NCBI GenBank assembly: GCA_000403255.2
Contig: KE159595.1
Coordinates: forward strand, 146,266-210,265
Direction of reading: 5' to 3'
Source: Lachnospiraceae bacterium 3-1
GTDB taxonomy: Bacteria > Bacillota > Clostridia > Lachnospirales > Lachnospiraceae
DNA: 64,000 bases
Positions within the stretch are counted from its first letter, which is position 1. Each line of letters opens with the position of its first letter. This document shows, one piece after another, positions 39,750 to 49,275 of the stretch. The position numbers and the translations under genes were made by a program. The notes beneath the pieces are model-generated. The model saw nothing but the letters and a program-made list of their open reading frames with translations. It had not been told where the DNA came from and made no database searches.

Positions 39750-39776
39750 GTTACTGGTCACGGAGTGAAAAGTAAC
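39750..39776. repeat. Palindromic repeat GTTACTGGTCAC, copy 2 (family D)
   Basis: GTTACTGGTCACGGAGTGAA then AAGTAAC: the same unit as at 18485-18510, here with a closed GTTACT/AGTAAC end. It lies directly upstream of the LysR gene. Confidence 0.65.
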
Positions 39777-39802
39777 ATATTTCATAGAACAGGACAATAT
39801 TT

Positions 39803-40729
39803 ATGGCAGATATTAATTTAGAGTATTATAAAATTTTTTATTATGTAGGAAAAGTAAAAAGCATTACCCTGGCAGCGGATGAGCTGGCAGTTTCACAGCC
39901 TGCAGTAAGCCAGGCTGTCCGCCATTTGGAGGAAGCCTTGGGGAGTCCGCTGTTTGTCCGTACTTCCAAGGGCGTTCGTTTTACGCCGGAAGGGGAAATG
40001 CTTTATTCTTTTGTGCAAAGGGGCTATGAATACATTCAACAAGGAGAGAGAAAATTGCGGGAAATGCTGAATCTGGAGACTGGGGAAATTCGGATTGGAG
40101 CCAGTGATATGACTTTGCAATTCTATCTTCTTGAGGTATTGGAACAGTTTCATGAAAAATATCCCAGTATAAAAGTGGCAGTGACAAATGCTCCAACCCC
40201 AGAAACCTTAAAGCATCTTCAAGATGGAAAAATTGATTTTGGTGTGGTAAGTACCCCTTTGTACACCCGCCGGGAATGCAGAGTGAAAAAAGTGCGTCGG
40301 ATTCAGGATGTGTTTGTGGCAGGAAAAAAATTTGCGCAATTGCAAAATCAAACGCTGCGTTATGAACAGCTTACAGATTTGCCTGTACTCTGTTTGGAAA
40401 AAAACACCTCAACCCGAAACTATGTGGATGGATTTTTGGAGAAAAATGGCGTGGCCCTTTCCCCGGAGTTTGAGCTTGCCACCAGTAACATATTGATTCA
40501 GTTTGCAAGAAAGGGATTGGGAATTGCCAGTGTGGTAAAGGATTTTGCAGAGGAATTTTTAGAAACGGGAGAGCTGTTTTTGCTGGACTTTGAAGAACAA
40601 ATTCCTGCTCGGGAATTTTGTGTGGTGACAGACCAGAGAATCCCTGTTTCTGCAGCGGCTGGGAAGCTTTTGGAGATGATTGAGAAAGAGGACATAAGAA
40701 GTATTTATACTAAGTATAATAAACATTGA
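39803..40729 (+). CDS. LysR family transcriptional regulator
   Basis: A 308-residue LysR regulator. The helix-turn-helix (ITLAADELAVSQPAVSQAVR, residues about 20-40) is canonical and followed by a linker helix and a two-lobed effector-binding domain (IRIGASDMT onward, with the typical GLGIASVVKDFAEEFLE). The upstream divergent gene is the TRIC channel; target and effector unknown. The ribosome site is weak (AGGACAATATTT). Confidence 0.93.
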   Translation: MADINLEYYKIFYYVGKVKSITLAADELAVSQPAVSQAVRHLEEALGSPLFVRTSKGVRFTPEGEMLYSFVQRGYEYIQQGERKLREMLNLETGEIRIGASDMTLQFYLLEVLEQFHEKYPSIKVAVTNAPTPETLKHLQDGKIDFGVVSTPLYTRRECRVKKVRRIQDVFVAGKKFAQLQNQTLRYEQLTDLPVLCLEKNTSTRNYVDGFLEKNGVALSPEFELATSNILIQFARKGLGIASVVKDFAEEFLETGELFLLDFEEQIPAREFCVVTDQRIPVSAAAGKLLEMIEKEDIRSIYTKYNKH

Positions 40730-40759
40730 TTTTACTTATATAAAGAATTGCGCTATACT

Positions 40760-40779
40760 GAGATAGCGCCTAAAAAAGA
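40760..40779. other. Short inverted repeat upstream of purA
   Basis: GCGCTAT, six bases, ATAGCGC: a perfect seven-base inverted repeat covering TATACT, which may be the -10 of the purA promoter (weak -35 TTACTT). It could be an operator or, less likely, a terminator of the LysR gene, since no T run follows. Confidence 0.4.
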
Positions 40780-40863
40780 GTTTTTGGGCCTGTTTCAGGG
40801 AAGAATGAAGGAAGAAGCAAAGGATTCCTTTCAAAAGAAAGGAAGAATAAAGGAGGAACTGAA

Positions 40864-42147
40864 ATGGTAAATGCAATTGTTGGTGCAAACTGGGGTGATG
40901 AAGGGAAAGGGAAAATCACGGATATGATGGCAAAAGAGGCCGATATCATTGTGCGTTTCCAAGGCGGTGCAAATGCTGGACACACCATTGTCAATGATTA
41001 TGGTAAATTTGCGTTGCATACCCTTCCAAGCGGCGTGTTCTATGACCATACCACAAGCATTATTGGAAATGGCGTGGCCTTGAATATTCCGGTACTCTTT
41101 AAGGAAATCCAGTCTATTGTGGACAGAGGAGTGCCAAAGCCGAAAATCCTGGTGTCTGACCGGGCGCAAATGGTCATGTCCTATCATATTTTGTTTGATC
41201 AGTATGAAGAGGAGCGGCTGGCAGGAAAATCGTTTGGTTCTACAAAATCAGGGATTGCGCCATTTTATTCTGATAAATATGCGAAAATAGGGTTCCAGGT
41301 CAGTGAGCTTTTTGAAGAAGAGACGTTAAAGGACAAGGCAGAGCGGATTTGTGAGATAAAAAATGTAATACTGGAGCATCTATATCACAAGCCATTACTC
41401 AAACCAGAAGACTTGTTAAAGGAGCTAAGGGAATATCGGGAAATGGTGGAGCCTTATGTGTGTGACACTTCTGCATACTTGTGGGAGGCAGTAAAAGCTG
41501 GAAAAAATATTTTGCTGGAAGGGCAGTTAGGTTCCTTAAAGGATCCAGATCATGGAATCTATCCCATGGTAACTTCTTCTTCTACATTGGCGGCTTATGG
41601 AGCAATAGGAGCAGGAATTCCGCCTTATGAGATTAAAAAAATTATTACAGTATGTAAGGCATATTCTTCCTCAGTGGGAGCAGGAGCTTTCGTTAGTGAG
41701 ATTTTCGGTGAGGAGGCAGATGAGCTCCGTCGCCGGGGCGGTGACGGCGGAGAGTATGGGGTAACCACAGGCCGTCCCAGACGGATGGGATGGTTCGATG
41801 CTGTGGCAAGCAAATATGGCTGCCGTATACAAGGAGCTACCGATGTGGCATTTACAGTATTGGATGTGTTGGGTTATTTGGATGAAATTCCAGTATGCAT
41901 TGGATATGAAATTGACGGGGAAGTAACCACAGAATTTCCAGCTACTGTGAAATTGGAAAAGGCAAAACCAGTGTTAGAGACTCTTCCTGGATGGAAGTGT
42001 GATATTCGCGGCATTCGAAATTATGAAGATTTACCAGAAAACTGCCGCAAATATATTGAATTTGTGGAAGAGAAAATCGGATTTCCAATTACCATGATTT
42101 CCAATGGTCCAGGTAGAGACGACATTATTTACCGCAATGGAAAATAA
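40864..42147 (+). CDS. purA: Adenylosuccinate synthetase
   Basis: PurA converts IMP and aspartate to adenylosuccinate with GTP, the first step to AMP. The N-terminal GANWGDEGKGK phosphate loop, GGANAGHTI, and the GRPRRMGWFD C-terminal motif are present. The 427 residues match the family. The AAAGGAGGAACTGAA ribosome site is strong. It is followed 10 bases later by a HAD phosphatase gene. Confidence 0.97.
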   Translation: MVNAIVGANWGDEGKGKITDMMAKEADIIVRFQGGANAGHTIVNDYGKFALHTLPSGVFYDHTTSIIGNGVALNIPVLFKEIQSIVDRGVPKPKILVSDRAQMVMSYHILFDQYEEERLAGKSFGSTKSGIAPFYSDKYAKIGFQVSELFEEETLKDKAERICEIKNVILEHLYHKPLLKPEDLLKELREYREMVEPYVCDTSAYLWEAVKAGKNILLEGQLGSLKDPDHGIYPMVTSSSTLAAYGAIGAGIPPYEIKKIITVCKAYSSSVGAGAFVSEIFGEEADELRRRGGDGGEYGVTTGRPRRMGWFDAVASKYGCRIQGATDVAFTVLDVLGYLDEIPVCIGYEIDGEVTTEFPATVKLEKAKPVLETLPGWKCDIRGIRNYEDLPENCRKYIEFVEEKIGFPITMISNGPGRDDIIYRNGK

Positions 42148-42157
42148 AGGAAAAAAT

Positions 42158-42772
42158 ATGATAAAGAATATAGTGTTTGATGTGGGAAAAGTATTGGTGG
42201 ATTTTGACTGGCAGGGATTTATGGACACTCTGGATTTTTCGCCGGAAGTTTATGAAAAGGTGGCAAATGCTACGGTATTGTCTGAATTGTGGAATGAGTT
42301 TGACCGGAGCAGGATGTCAGATGAAGAGATTTTAGAAGGATTTCTGGATAAGGCGCCAGATTGTGAAATGGAAATCATGCGTTTCTGGAATAATATGGGA
42401 AATTGTATCAAACAGTATGATTACGCAACTTCTTGGATTCAGTCCCTTCAAAAGAAGGGATATCGGGTTTACTTGCTTTCCAATTACTCCAGACGGATGT
42501 ATTTTCAGAGTATTGAAGAGCTTTCCTTTGTGGAAGAGGTGGATGGCGCTATTTTTTCCTATGAAGTGCAGGCCATCAAGCCGGAACCGGAAATCTATGA
42601 AGCCTTATTAAAGAAATATGATCTGAATCCAACAGAGTGTGTATTTTTGGATGATAATCGAAATAATATTATTGCAGCCAACCAGCTTGGCATGGCTACG
42701 ATTCATTTTCATACCAAGTCCCAGGCAGAAGAAGAATTGAAAAGCCTGGGAGTAGGCGTGGATGAGAGATAG
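42158..42772 (+). CDS. HAD family phosphatase (YihX-like)
   Basis: A 204-residue HAD-IA hydrolase. The nucleophile Asp 8 is in FDVGKVLV, motif II in LLSNYSRR, and the acidic motif in FLDDNRNN near the C terminus. The DVGKVLV form (Gly rather than a second Asp) is as in YihX-type sugar phosphatases, so a sugar phosphate or nucleotide substrate is plausible. The start follows AAAGGAAAAA. Co-transcription with purA hints at nucleotide or phosphate turnover, but this is only a guess. Confidence 0.88.
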   Translation: MIKNIVFDVGKVLVDFDWQGFMDTLDFSPEVYEKVANATVLSELWNEFDRSRMSDEEILEGFLDKAPDCEMEIMRFWNNMGNCIKQYDYATSWIQSLQKKGYRVYLLSNYSRRMYFQSIEELSFVEEVDGAIFSYEVQAIKPEPEIYEALLKKYDLNPTECVFLDDNRNNIIAANQLGMATIHFHTKSQAEEELKSLGVGVDER

Positions 42773-42816
42773 ATACATATTTGAAAATACAAAAACACAA
42801 CAGTCTTGGATGTATC

Positions 42817-42865
42817 GCAGGGTGCAAACTCCTGAATTTTGAGGAGTTGACACCCTGCATTTTTT
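42817..42865 (+). terminator. Intrinsic terminator of purA-HAD
   Basis: GCAGGGTG and AACTCCT pair with AGGAGTT and CACCCTGC (small internal loop), followed by ATTTTTT. Confidence 0.9.
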
Positions 42866-42899
42866 GTTCTATCGGAACGTATCTTTCCATGCTTTGGAA

Positions 42900-43124
42900 C
42901 TAGGGGGAATGCTTTTTAGCATCTTTCGAAGAATGTTTTTTCGTCAGTTTGTAAATAAAACCGTATGCCCAGATGAGTACCGGAAGTACGAAGCTGGAAA
43001 AAAGGGATGCCATGAACATGGGAAAGAAATCTTTTCCCAAGAAAGCAAAAATAAGAGTGGATAGATAAAGCCCAAGGAGTAAAACAATGCCAATGATTGC
43101 CAGAATGCGCTGTACTTTTTTCAT
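42900..43124 (-). CDS. Small two-span membrane protein, 74 aa
   Basis: A short protein with two hydrophobic segments (residues about 8-28 and 38-58) and a Lys/His/Ser-rich tail. The start at 43124 has GGAGGAAATC directly before it; the frame is open upstream but without ribosome site. The minus-strand promoter TTGCCA-17-TATGAT at 43200-43228 supports expression. Function unknown; no family recognised. Confidence 0.72.
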   Translation of the reverse strand: MKKVQRILAIIGIVLLLGLYLSTLIFAFLGKDFFPMFMASLFSSFVLPVLIWAYGFIYKLTKKHSSKDAKKHSP

Positions 43125-43199
43125 GATTTCCTCCATTCTGCGCGTATCAGGCGCAAATTTTAAGTTTAGACGCAAAATTTTGTATACTGTATTGTCCTT

Positions 43200-43228
43200 A
43201 TCATATCCTGAATACAAAGGTTTGGCAA
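43200..43228 (-). promoter_or_regulatory. Sigma-A promoter for the 74-aa membrane protein
   Basis: Minus strand: TTGCCA, 17 bases, TATGAT. It lies about 76 bases before the start and faces away from the azlC promoter. Confidence 0.6.
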
Positions 43229-43245
43229 GGAAATTTTATAAGTGG

Positions 43246-43274
43246 TTGTTTGAAGAGGAGAAGTTTAGTATAAT
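43246..43274 (+). promoter_or_regulatory. Sigma-A promoter for azlCD
   Basis: TTGTTT, 17 bases, TATAAT, 35 bases before the azlC start. Confidence 0.65.
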
Positions 43275-43309
43275 AGTGACTACTGAAAAAGGAATGAGAG
43301 GATAAGAAC

Positions 43310-44008
43310 ATGAAACAGTTTTTACAGGGGATAAAGGATGGCAGCGCCATTGGAATCGGATATCTTTCCGTTTCTTTTACTTTTGGGCTTGCAGCAGTGT
43401 CTTCCGGTCTTTTCTGGTGGCAGGCATTGTTGGTTTCTATGGTAAATATGACTTCTGCCGGACAGTTTGCGGGAATTACAGTGATGGCTTCTGTAGGTTC
43501 CTATTTAGAAATGGCAGTATCCCAGTTGGTGATTAATCTTAGATATGCATTGATGAGTATTTCCTTATCTCAGAAGGTGAACAGTCAATTTCAAACGGGA
43601 AAAAAGCTTATACTTGGATTTGCAAATACAGATGAAATTTTTGCAGTAGCTATGAGCAGGGAAGGAGAGGTGGGAAGCTGCTATTTCAGCGGTCTTGCAC
43701 TTCTGCCATATCTGGGCTGGTCATTGGGAACTCTGGCTGGCGCTGTTTGTGGAAATATTTTACCAAGGCAGCTTAGTGATGCTTTGGGACTTGCCATCTA
43801 TGGAATGTTCATTGCGATTGTTGTTCCAGCAGCGAAAAAGGACAGCCGGATTTTAAAAATGGTAATCGTGGCGGTACTGCTAAGCTGTTGTATCTATTAT
43901 ATTCCCATATTCCAGAACATTTCAGAGGGCTTTGCCATTATTATTTGCGCTGTAGCTGCATCTTTAGCAGGAGCAGCTTTTTTTCCCATTGAAAAGGAGG
44001 AAATGTAA
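43310..44008 (+). CDS. azlC: AzlC family branched-chain amino acid exporter, large subunit
   Basis: A 232-residue AzlC protein with many membrane segments and the family's N-terminal GIKDGSAIGIGYLSVSFTFG and MTSAGQFAGITVMA. With AzlD it exports branched-chain amino acids or analogues. It shares one base with azlD (TAATG), so the two are translated together. A strong AAGAACATG context with weak ribosome site GAGAGG precedes the start. Confidence 0.92.
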   Translation: MKQFLQGIKDGSAIGIGYLSVSFTFGLAAVSSGLFWWQALLVSMVNMTSAGQFAGITVMASVGSYLEMAVSQLVINLRYALMSISLSQKVNSQFQTGKKLILGFANTDEIFAVAMSREGEVGSCYFSGLALLPYLGWSLGTLAGAVCGNILPRQLSDALGLAIYGMFIAIVVPAAKKDSRILKMVIVAVLLSCCIYYIPIFQNISEGFAIIICAVAASLAGAAFFPIEKEEM

Positions 44009-44319
44009 TGAAATTAGGAAACTTCTGGATGTATCTCTTGGTGATGTTTGGGGTGACCTATCTGATTCGGGTAGTCCCCTTTGTGGTATTTCGCAAAAAA
44101 ATTGAAAATAAATATGTGCGTTCATTTCTGGCTTATATTCCATACACAGTATTGGGAGCCATGACTTTTCCGGCGGCATTGTATGCCACAGGGTCTTTGG
44201 GGACAGCCATTGTTGGACTAGCGGTAGCTTTTGTGGCGGCTTACCAGGGAAAGAGTTTGTTTACAGTAGCGGTTTGCGCTAGTGCAGCAGCTTTTTTGAC
44301 AGGGCTTGTGTTGGGATAA
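44008..44319 (+). CDS. azlD: AzlD family branched-chain amino acid exporter, small subunit
   Basis: A 103-residue, four-span membrane protein of the AzlD family, with the conserved VTYLIRVVPFVVFRKK segment and GAMTFPAALYATG. Its start overlaps the azlC stop (TAATG) and GAGGAGG lies eight bases before. The pair forms the AzlCD exporter. Confidence 0.93.
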   Translation: MKLGNFWMYLLVMFGVTYLIRVVPFVVFRKKIENKYVRSFLAYIPYTVLGAMTFPAALYATGSLGTAIVGLAVAFVAAYQGKSLFTVAVCASAAAFLTGLVLG

Positions 44320-44418
44320 GCTTAAGGAGCATTCCGATGGGAAAGAAAAATCATAATGACAATGGAAGAGGATAATGTTAAAATAGAGAAATAGAATAGG
44401 ATGTGAGGAGGAAAAACT

Positions 44419-45138
44419 ATGGCAAATGTACCAACACCGCATATTGAAGCAAAAGCAGGTGATTTCGCAAAAACTGTTTTAATGCCGGGAGATCCCCTAC
44501 GGGCAAAATATATTGCCGAGACATATCTGGAACAGGTAAGATGCGTCAATCAGGTACGGGGGATGTTAGGGTATACGGGGATTTACAAAGGGAAGGAATT
44601 ATCCGTGATGGGGTCTGGAATGGGAATGCCTTCCATCGGAATTTATTCTTATGAGCTGTATCATTTTTATGATGTGGATAATATCATCCGTGTAGGATCT
44701 GCAGGAGCTATTTTGGATGATGTGAATGTGATGGATGTAATTATTGGGATGGGTGCGTCCATTGTTTCCGATTATCCCGATCAGTTTGATTGTCCAGGAC
44801 ATTTGGCTCCACTGGCAGATTATCATCTGTTAAGTACCGCAGTGGAGAGCGCCAAGGATTTGGGAACGCCGGTAAGAGTAGGAAATATTCTGTCAGAGGA
44901 TGCATTTTACACGGACCGTCCCAATAGCAAGGACTGCTTTCGAAAAATGGGAGTGCTGGCGGTAGAGATGGAAAGTGGAGCCCTGTACTTAAATGCAGCC
45001 AGGGCGGGAAAACGTGCACTGTGTATTCTGACCATTTCGGATCATATTTACAAACCAAACCAACTGACCTCCCAGCAGCGGGAGACCGGTTTTGGGAAGA
45101 TGATAGAGATTGCGCTTAAGACAGCGCATCGGGTATAA
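44419..45138 (+). CDS. deoD: Purine nucleoside phosphorylase DeoD
   Basis: DeoD cleaves purine (deoxy)ribonucleosides with phosphate. The 239-residue protein matches the hexameric E. coli type: TPHIEAKAGDFAKTVLMPGD, GSGMGMPSIGIYSYEL, and VEMESGALY with the catalytic region. A plausible promoter (ATGACA-17-TAAAAT, 44356-44384) lies just upstream, and the start follows GAGGAGGAAAAAC. Confidence 0.96.
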   Translation: MANVPTPHIEAKAGDFAKTVLMPGDPLRAKYIAETYLEQVRCVNQVRGMLGYTGIYKGKELSVMGSGMGMPSIGIYSYELYHFYDVDNIIRVGSAGAILDDVNVMDVIIGMGASIVSDYPDQFDCPGHLAPLADYHLLSTAVESAKDLGTPVRVGNILSEDAFYTDRPNSKDCFRKMGVLAVEMESGALYLNAARAGKRALCILTISDHIYKPNQLTSQQRETGFGKMIEIALKTAHRV

Positions 45139-45152
45139 GGAGAAAGGAGATT

Positions 45153-46583
45153 ATGGGTATGGTTTACAAATGCAGTGTTTGTGGGTACGTGTTTGATGAA
45201 AAGGAGGAAGGAAGGTCCTTTTCGGAGTTGACAAAATGTCCCTTGTGCAAGCAGCCAGTGGAAAAGTTTGAGCAGATTTTTCCAGAGGGAGCAACGGAGC
45301 CGAAAGAGGAATCCGGCCTGTTGGAGGAGACAGAAGCAGGAAATGTTTCTAAAGATTTAGACTTAAATTATCCAAAAGAAACGAGAAGAACCGATAGCAG
45401 TTACCGTTACATGAAAGAAATCCATCAAATGGCAGTGACTGGAAAATCTGCCATTGAAGCTATGGGTACACAGAGAAAAATGCCGGATTGGGATGATATT
45501 CTTGTGCTGGGGGCACAGTTGAATCCGCCACCATTGGAAGAGCATGCAGAGGTTTCCCTAAAGACGGTTATTGGAAAGCATGCCAAAAAGCCAATGGAGC
45601 TTGAAATGCCAGTTTATATTTCACATATGTCCTTTGGCGCGCTTTCCAAGGAGACCAAAACAGCCCTTTCCAAAGGAAGCGCCATGGCAAAGACAGCTAT
45701 GTGCAGCGGCGAAGGGGGAATTTTACCAGAGGAAAAAGAGGCTGCTTACAAATACATATTTGAATATGTGCCCAATCTCTACAGTGTGACAGATGAAAAC
45801 TTAAAATCATCCGATGCCATTGAAATCAAAATCGGCCAGGGAACAAAGCCAGGTATGGGCGGACATCTGCCAGGAAGCAAGGTGACGCCAGAAATTGCCA
45901 AAATCCGTAACAAACCCCAGGGAGAGGATATTATAAGTCCATCCAAATTTCCAGGGATTGATACTAAAGAGGATTTAAAAAATCTTGTAAGCCAGCTTCG
46001 CATCCGCAGCGAAGGAAGGCCGATTGGAATTAAGATTGCTGCGGGCCGGATTGAAAAGGATTTGGAATATTGTGTATTTGCAAAACCTGATTTTATTACG
46101 ATAGATGGAAGAGGAGGAGCCACTGGCGCATCACCTGCAATTATCCGTGATTCCACAAGCGTTCCTACGATTTTTGCTCTTTACCGGGCAAGAAAATATC
46201 TGGATTCTGTCAATTCAGAGATTCAGTTGGTAATTACTGGAGGATTGAGAGTGTCATCAGATTTTGCAAAAGCCATTGCAATGGGAGCGGATGCTGTGGC
46301 AGTTGCTTCGGCTGCTATGGTTGCAGCAGCATGCCAGCAGTACCGTATTTGTGGAACGGGAATGTGTCCGGTTGGGATGGCAACTCAGGATACAGAATTG
46401 AGAGGGCGTCTGCATATGGAAGCGGCAGCCCAAAGAGTAGCCAATTATTTTAAATGCTCAGCAGAGGAGTTGCGAACATTTGCAAGAATTACGGGACATA
46501 AAGATATACATGAATTGTCGGTCGAGGATTTATGTACCATCAGCAGAGAAATCTCAGAGAACACAAACATTCTCCATGCGTAA
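45153..46583 (+). CDS. Rubredoxin-like/glutamate synthase (GltS FMN domain) fusion
   Basis: The 476-residue protein begins with a rubredoxin-like zinc/iron domain (YKCSVCGYVF, CPLCKQPVEKFE; residues 4-40), then a GltS-type alpha/beta barrel that binds FMN. The iron-sulphur loop of glutamate synthase is visible as CQQYRICGTGMCPVG (C-x5-C-x4-C). The glutaminase domain of true glutamate synthase is absent. Such proteins are often annotated as FMN-binding glutamate synthase family proteins; the reaction is not settled. The start follows AGAAAGGAGATT, 14 bases after deoD, so co-transcription with deoD is likely. Confidence 0.88.
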   Translation: MGMVYKCSVCGYVFDEKEEGRSFSELTKCPLCKQPVEKFEQIFPEGATEPKEESGLLEETEAGNVSKDLDLNYPKETRRTDSSYRYMKEIHQMAVTGKSAIEAMGTQRKMPDWDDILVLGAQLNPPPLEEHAEVSLKTVIGKHAKKPMELEMPVYISHMSFGALSKETKTALSKGSAMAKTAMCSGEGGILPEEKEAAYKYIFEYVPNLYSVTDENLKSSDAIEIKIGQGTKPGMGGHLPGSKVTPEIAKIRNKPQGEDIISPSKFPGIDTKEDLKNLVSQLRIRSEGRPIGIKIAAGRIEKDLEYCVFAKPDFITIDGRGGATGASPAIIRDSTSVPTIFALYRARKYLDSVNSEIQLVITGGLRVSSDFAKAIAMGADAVAVASAAMVAAACQQYRICGTGMCPVGMATQDTELRGRLHMEAAAQRVANYFKCSAEELRTFARITGHKDIHELSVEDLCTISREISENTNILHA

Positions 46584-46628
46584 TATAAGGTTAAAACAGC
46601 TATAGGAGTAGTGAAACAGGAGAAACGA

Positions 46629-49226
46629 ATGGGAAAAAGAATAAAAAAGAAGTTAAGTATCTTATTGACAATGGCCATTTTATTGAGTGGGATACAAATA
46701 CCTGTGTTAGCACAGGAAAGTGGAATTACCGTCAGCACCCAGGCAGAATTTATGGCTGCCCTGAATCAGAACAAGAGCCCCATAACATTGAGTACAATGG
46801 TTACGATTGGGAATCAGGCAGAAGCCAGTGGACGGATGAAGCCTGTGGTGATTCCGGCAGGGACTGTGATACAGGGAACATCAGTGGAAAATACTGGCCT
46901 GATTTGCCGAAGTCCCATCCAGTTAGCGGGAGACGATGTTGTTTTAAAAGATATGAAATTGCAGATGGAATCTTCCACTGCTTTGGGGAGTGTTCCCCAT
47001 CGGGAGATTTTTCTGGCAGGATACCACTTGACCATGGATAACGTAGATACCTGGCTGAATGGTGGGGCAGGAGATTGGGGAGATTTGGGCAGTCAGGAGA
47101 CCGAACTTTTGCCTACCGTATATGCTGGAGGGTATCCAGGAACAGTGGTGGGAAATCATGCAGCATTGACTGTGAAGAATTCCAATGAGAAGACGATATT
47201 TCAGGCAATTTACCTAGGCCATGAGGCAAAGGACGGGAATGTTCCCTATAAAGGGTCTGTGACATTGTCTCTGGATGCTATGGCAACAGTACGTGACAGC
47301 GTAGATGCCAGTTTAAATACACAGGCTGAAATCAGGGTTGTCGGGGAGAAAAATCAGGATGCAAAAGCAAAGGAATTTTATGGAAATGCAAACACTACCT
47401 TGACCTTATCCCAGACCATGATGGAAAAAGCTCGTGTGGAGAACATTGGCAATCTTGTTGTGGAGGAAGATGGATGTTTGTTCCTTGTGGCTGGAAATCT
47501 TACAAATGTCACCCTGAAAAATGGCGGCTGTCTGGACCTGAATGGGGTAAAGGAAATGGAAATCAAGGGTGATTTTACTGGTGTAAGCTCTCCCGTGGAA
47601 AAGCAGGGTGACCTGGTCTTAGGTCAGGAAGGATTGCTGACCATACTGGGAAATGTTACTGGGTCGACACAGTTTCAAACTAGTAGTCGTTTGTTTCCAA
47701 GCTGGTATGCCCCAGGGAAGGCTTATATCCGTGCCAATGGCGCCCAGAAAGCAGAAGACAATTTTATTCTATGTGAAAAAAGCATTGAGCGAGGATATAG
47801 TTTGCGGTACGAAGAGGGAGCCTGGATTGCAGAGAGCAGCTTTGTTGATGATACGCCGAGGGTGGGAAGGATTGAAATTATTTCTGCCCCCTGGGAGGTT
47901 GATTTGAGTAAAATCAAACAGAGTCCAGATGAGGAGACAATACCGGATGAAACGATCTTTTTTGAAATTGTCTGGTATGATCGAAACGGACAGAGAATCA
48001 GTAATGATGTCATAGAAGAATGGCAGTTTTATCTTGATGTGGTGAGGATTAAAACGGAATACTGGGAAAGCGATGAACCAGAGATTTTAGAAAAAGAGGA
48101 TTGGTGGAATAGCATTATGTTGCTTTCCAGTCCCGAAGAGCATCCAGGAAGGTATTATTTGCAGGCCAATGATTCGTCGCCAAGTTCCGGGGATTATACG
48201 TTTTTGTTTTTGTCTGAAGGTATAGGAGACTTGCAGACAGTAGCCGATGTCAAAGCATTGCAGGGTGATGTGGCAAATCAAAAGCGTGTAATATTCTGGG
48301 ATTCATCGAAAGGGGAAACAAGGCCGACGCCGCCGGTAACGCCAACGCCGACGCCGACGCCACCAGTAACGCCAACGCCGACGCCGAACCCAAATCCATC
48401 GGTAACGCCAACGCCGACGCCGAACCCAAATCCATCGGTAACGCCAACGCCGACGCCGAACCCGAATCCATCAGTAACGCCAACGCCGAAACCACCGATA
48501 ACGTCACCAGTAACGCCGACGCCAACGCCGACGCCGACTCCGAAACCAATAGTAACGCCAACGCCATCGGTAACGCCTCCCAATGGGGAAGAACATACCC
48601 ATCAATACCAAGTGGTATTGGAGCAGGCGACCCTGAAAAAGGATGGGGTAAAGATGAAAAAATGCAGCTGTGGCAGTGTGATAGACCGTGAGACGATTTA
48701 CCGGATTCAGAAAGTGGAGCTTTCTGCTCAGCAGATGGTTTACAATGGAAAAAGCAGAGAGCCGAAAGTGAAGGTGACAGATAGAAAAGGGAAGGTCATT
48801 GGAAAACAGCAATATCAGGTGATTTATCAGGAGAATGAGAATGTGGGGCAGGGGAAAGTAACCATTTATTTCAGCGGAAATTACAGTGGCAGTCAGAAGA
48901 AGTATTTTACCATTCAGCCAAAAGAAACCAGCTTGTCCAGGCTGAAGGCGAAAAAAAGAGGGTTTACCATAAGCTGGAAAAGGCAGAACAAGCAAACTAC
49001 AGGGTATGAGATACAATATTCTACCAGCAGTAAATTTGCAAAGAAATCCACGAAGACCACAATGGTAAAAAATAATAAGACCACTACCAAAACAATTTCA
49101 AAGCGGAAGGCAAATAAGAAATATTATGTCAGGATTCGTACCTATAAAAAAGTGAAGGTAAATGGAAAAACAACCAATCTGTATTCCAAGTGGTCAAAAG
49201 TAAAATCAGTGAAAACAAAAAAATAA
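46629..49226 (+). CDS. Large secreted/surface protein with Pro-Thr linker and C-terminal Ig/fibronectin-like module
   Basis: The 865-residue protein has a signal peptide ([13 protein letters not shown] then IQIPVLAQE, residues about 8-30). Residues about 30-350 look like a beta-helix (pectate lyase-like): repeated short strands such as [11 protein letters not shown] and [14 protein letters not shown] Pro/Thr linker (residues about 565-655) includes three exact 12-residue units. Then comes a [18 protein letters not shown] segment with CSCGS cysteines, and a C-terminal fibronectin type III-like domain of basic, Thr/Lys-rich sequence. There is no LPXTG anchor. Function unknown; adhesin or polysaccharide-associated protein is possible. 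The start at 46629 follows AGGAGAAACG; a GTG at 46611 is not supported. Confidence 0.8.
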   Translation: MGKRIKKKLSILLTMAILLSGIQIPVLAQESGITVSTQAEFMAALNQNKSPITLSTMVTIGNQAEASGRMKPVVIPAGTVIQGTSVENTGLICRSPIQLAGDDVVLKDMKLQMESSTALGSVPHREIFLAGYHLTMDNVDTWLNGGAGDWGDLGSQETELLPTVYAGGYPGTVVGNHAALTVKNSNEKTIFQAIYLGHEAKDGNVPYKGSVTLSLDAMATVRDSVDASLNTQAEIRVVGEKNQDAKAKEFYGNANTTLTLSQTMMEKARVENIGNLVVEEDGCLFLVAGNLTNVTLKNGGCLDLNGVKEMEIKGDFTGVSSPVEKQGDLVLGQEGLLTILGNVTGSTQFQTSSRLFPSWYAPGKAYIRANGAQKAEDNFILCEKSIERGYSLRYEEGAWIAESSFVDDTPRVGRIEIISAPWEVDLSKIKQSPDEETIPDETIFFEIVWYDRNGQRISNDVIEEWQFYLDVVRIKTEYWESDEPEILEKEDWWNSIMLLSSPEEHPGRYYLQANDSSPSSGDYTFLFLSEGIGDLQTVADVKALQGDVANQKRVIFWDSSKGETRPTPPVTPTPTPTPPVTPTPTPNPNPSVTPTPTPNPNPSVTPTPTPNPNPSVTPTPKPPITSPVTPTPTPTPTPKPIVTPTPSVTPPNGEEHTHQYQVVLEQATLKKDGVKMKKCSCGSVIDRETIYRIQKVELSAQQMVYNGKSREPKVKVTDRKGKVIGKQQYQVIYQENENVGQGKVTIYFSGNYSGSQKKYFTIQPKETSLSRLKAKKRGFTISWKRQNKQTTGYEIQYSTSSKFAKKSTKTTMVKNNKTTTKTISKRKANKKYYVRIRTYKKVKVNGKTTNLYSKWSKVKSVKTKK
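48366..48473 (+). repeat. Three tandem 36-bp units in the Pro/Thr linker
   Basis: GTAACGCCAACGCCGACG then CCGAACCCAAATCCATCG repeats three times in frame ([12 protein letters not shown] each), at 48366, 48402 and 48438; the third copy has two changes. Imperfect TP-rich copies continue on both sides. Confidence 0.9.
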
Positions 49227-49275
49227 AGGGGCTGTCGCACTAATATAGTTACTTGTTCAAAAGGTCTTGCCCTTT

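Noticed and set aside
48366-48473. Tandem repeats that could suggest a CRISPR array
   Set aside because: The 36-bp units are contiguous, without spacers, and in frame within a coding sequence. No CRISPR array or cas gene was seen in the window.
48250-48583. Two long minus-strand frames rich in Gly/Val or Ala/Ser/Leu
   Set aside because: They are mirror images of the repetitive Pro/Thr codons of the secreted protein and have no start signal.
49227-49275. Possible terminator between the secreted protein and the DtxR gene
   Set aside because: AAAAGG-TCTTGC-CCTTTT can pair, but the stem is only six bases and mostly A-T; too weak to list as a feature.
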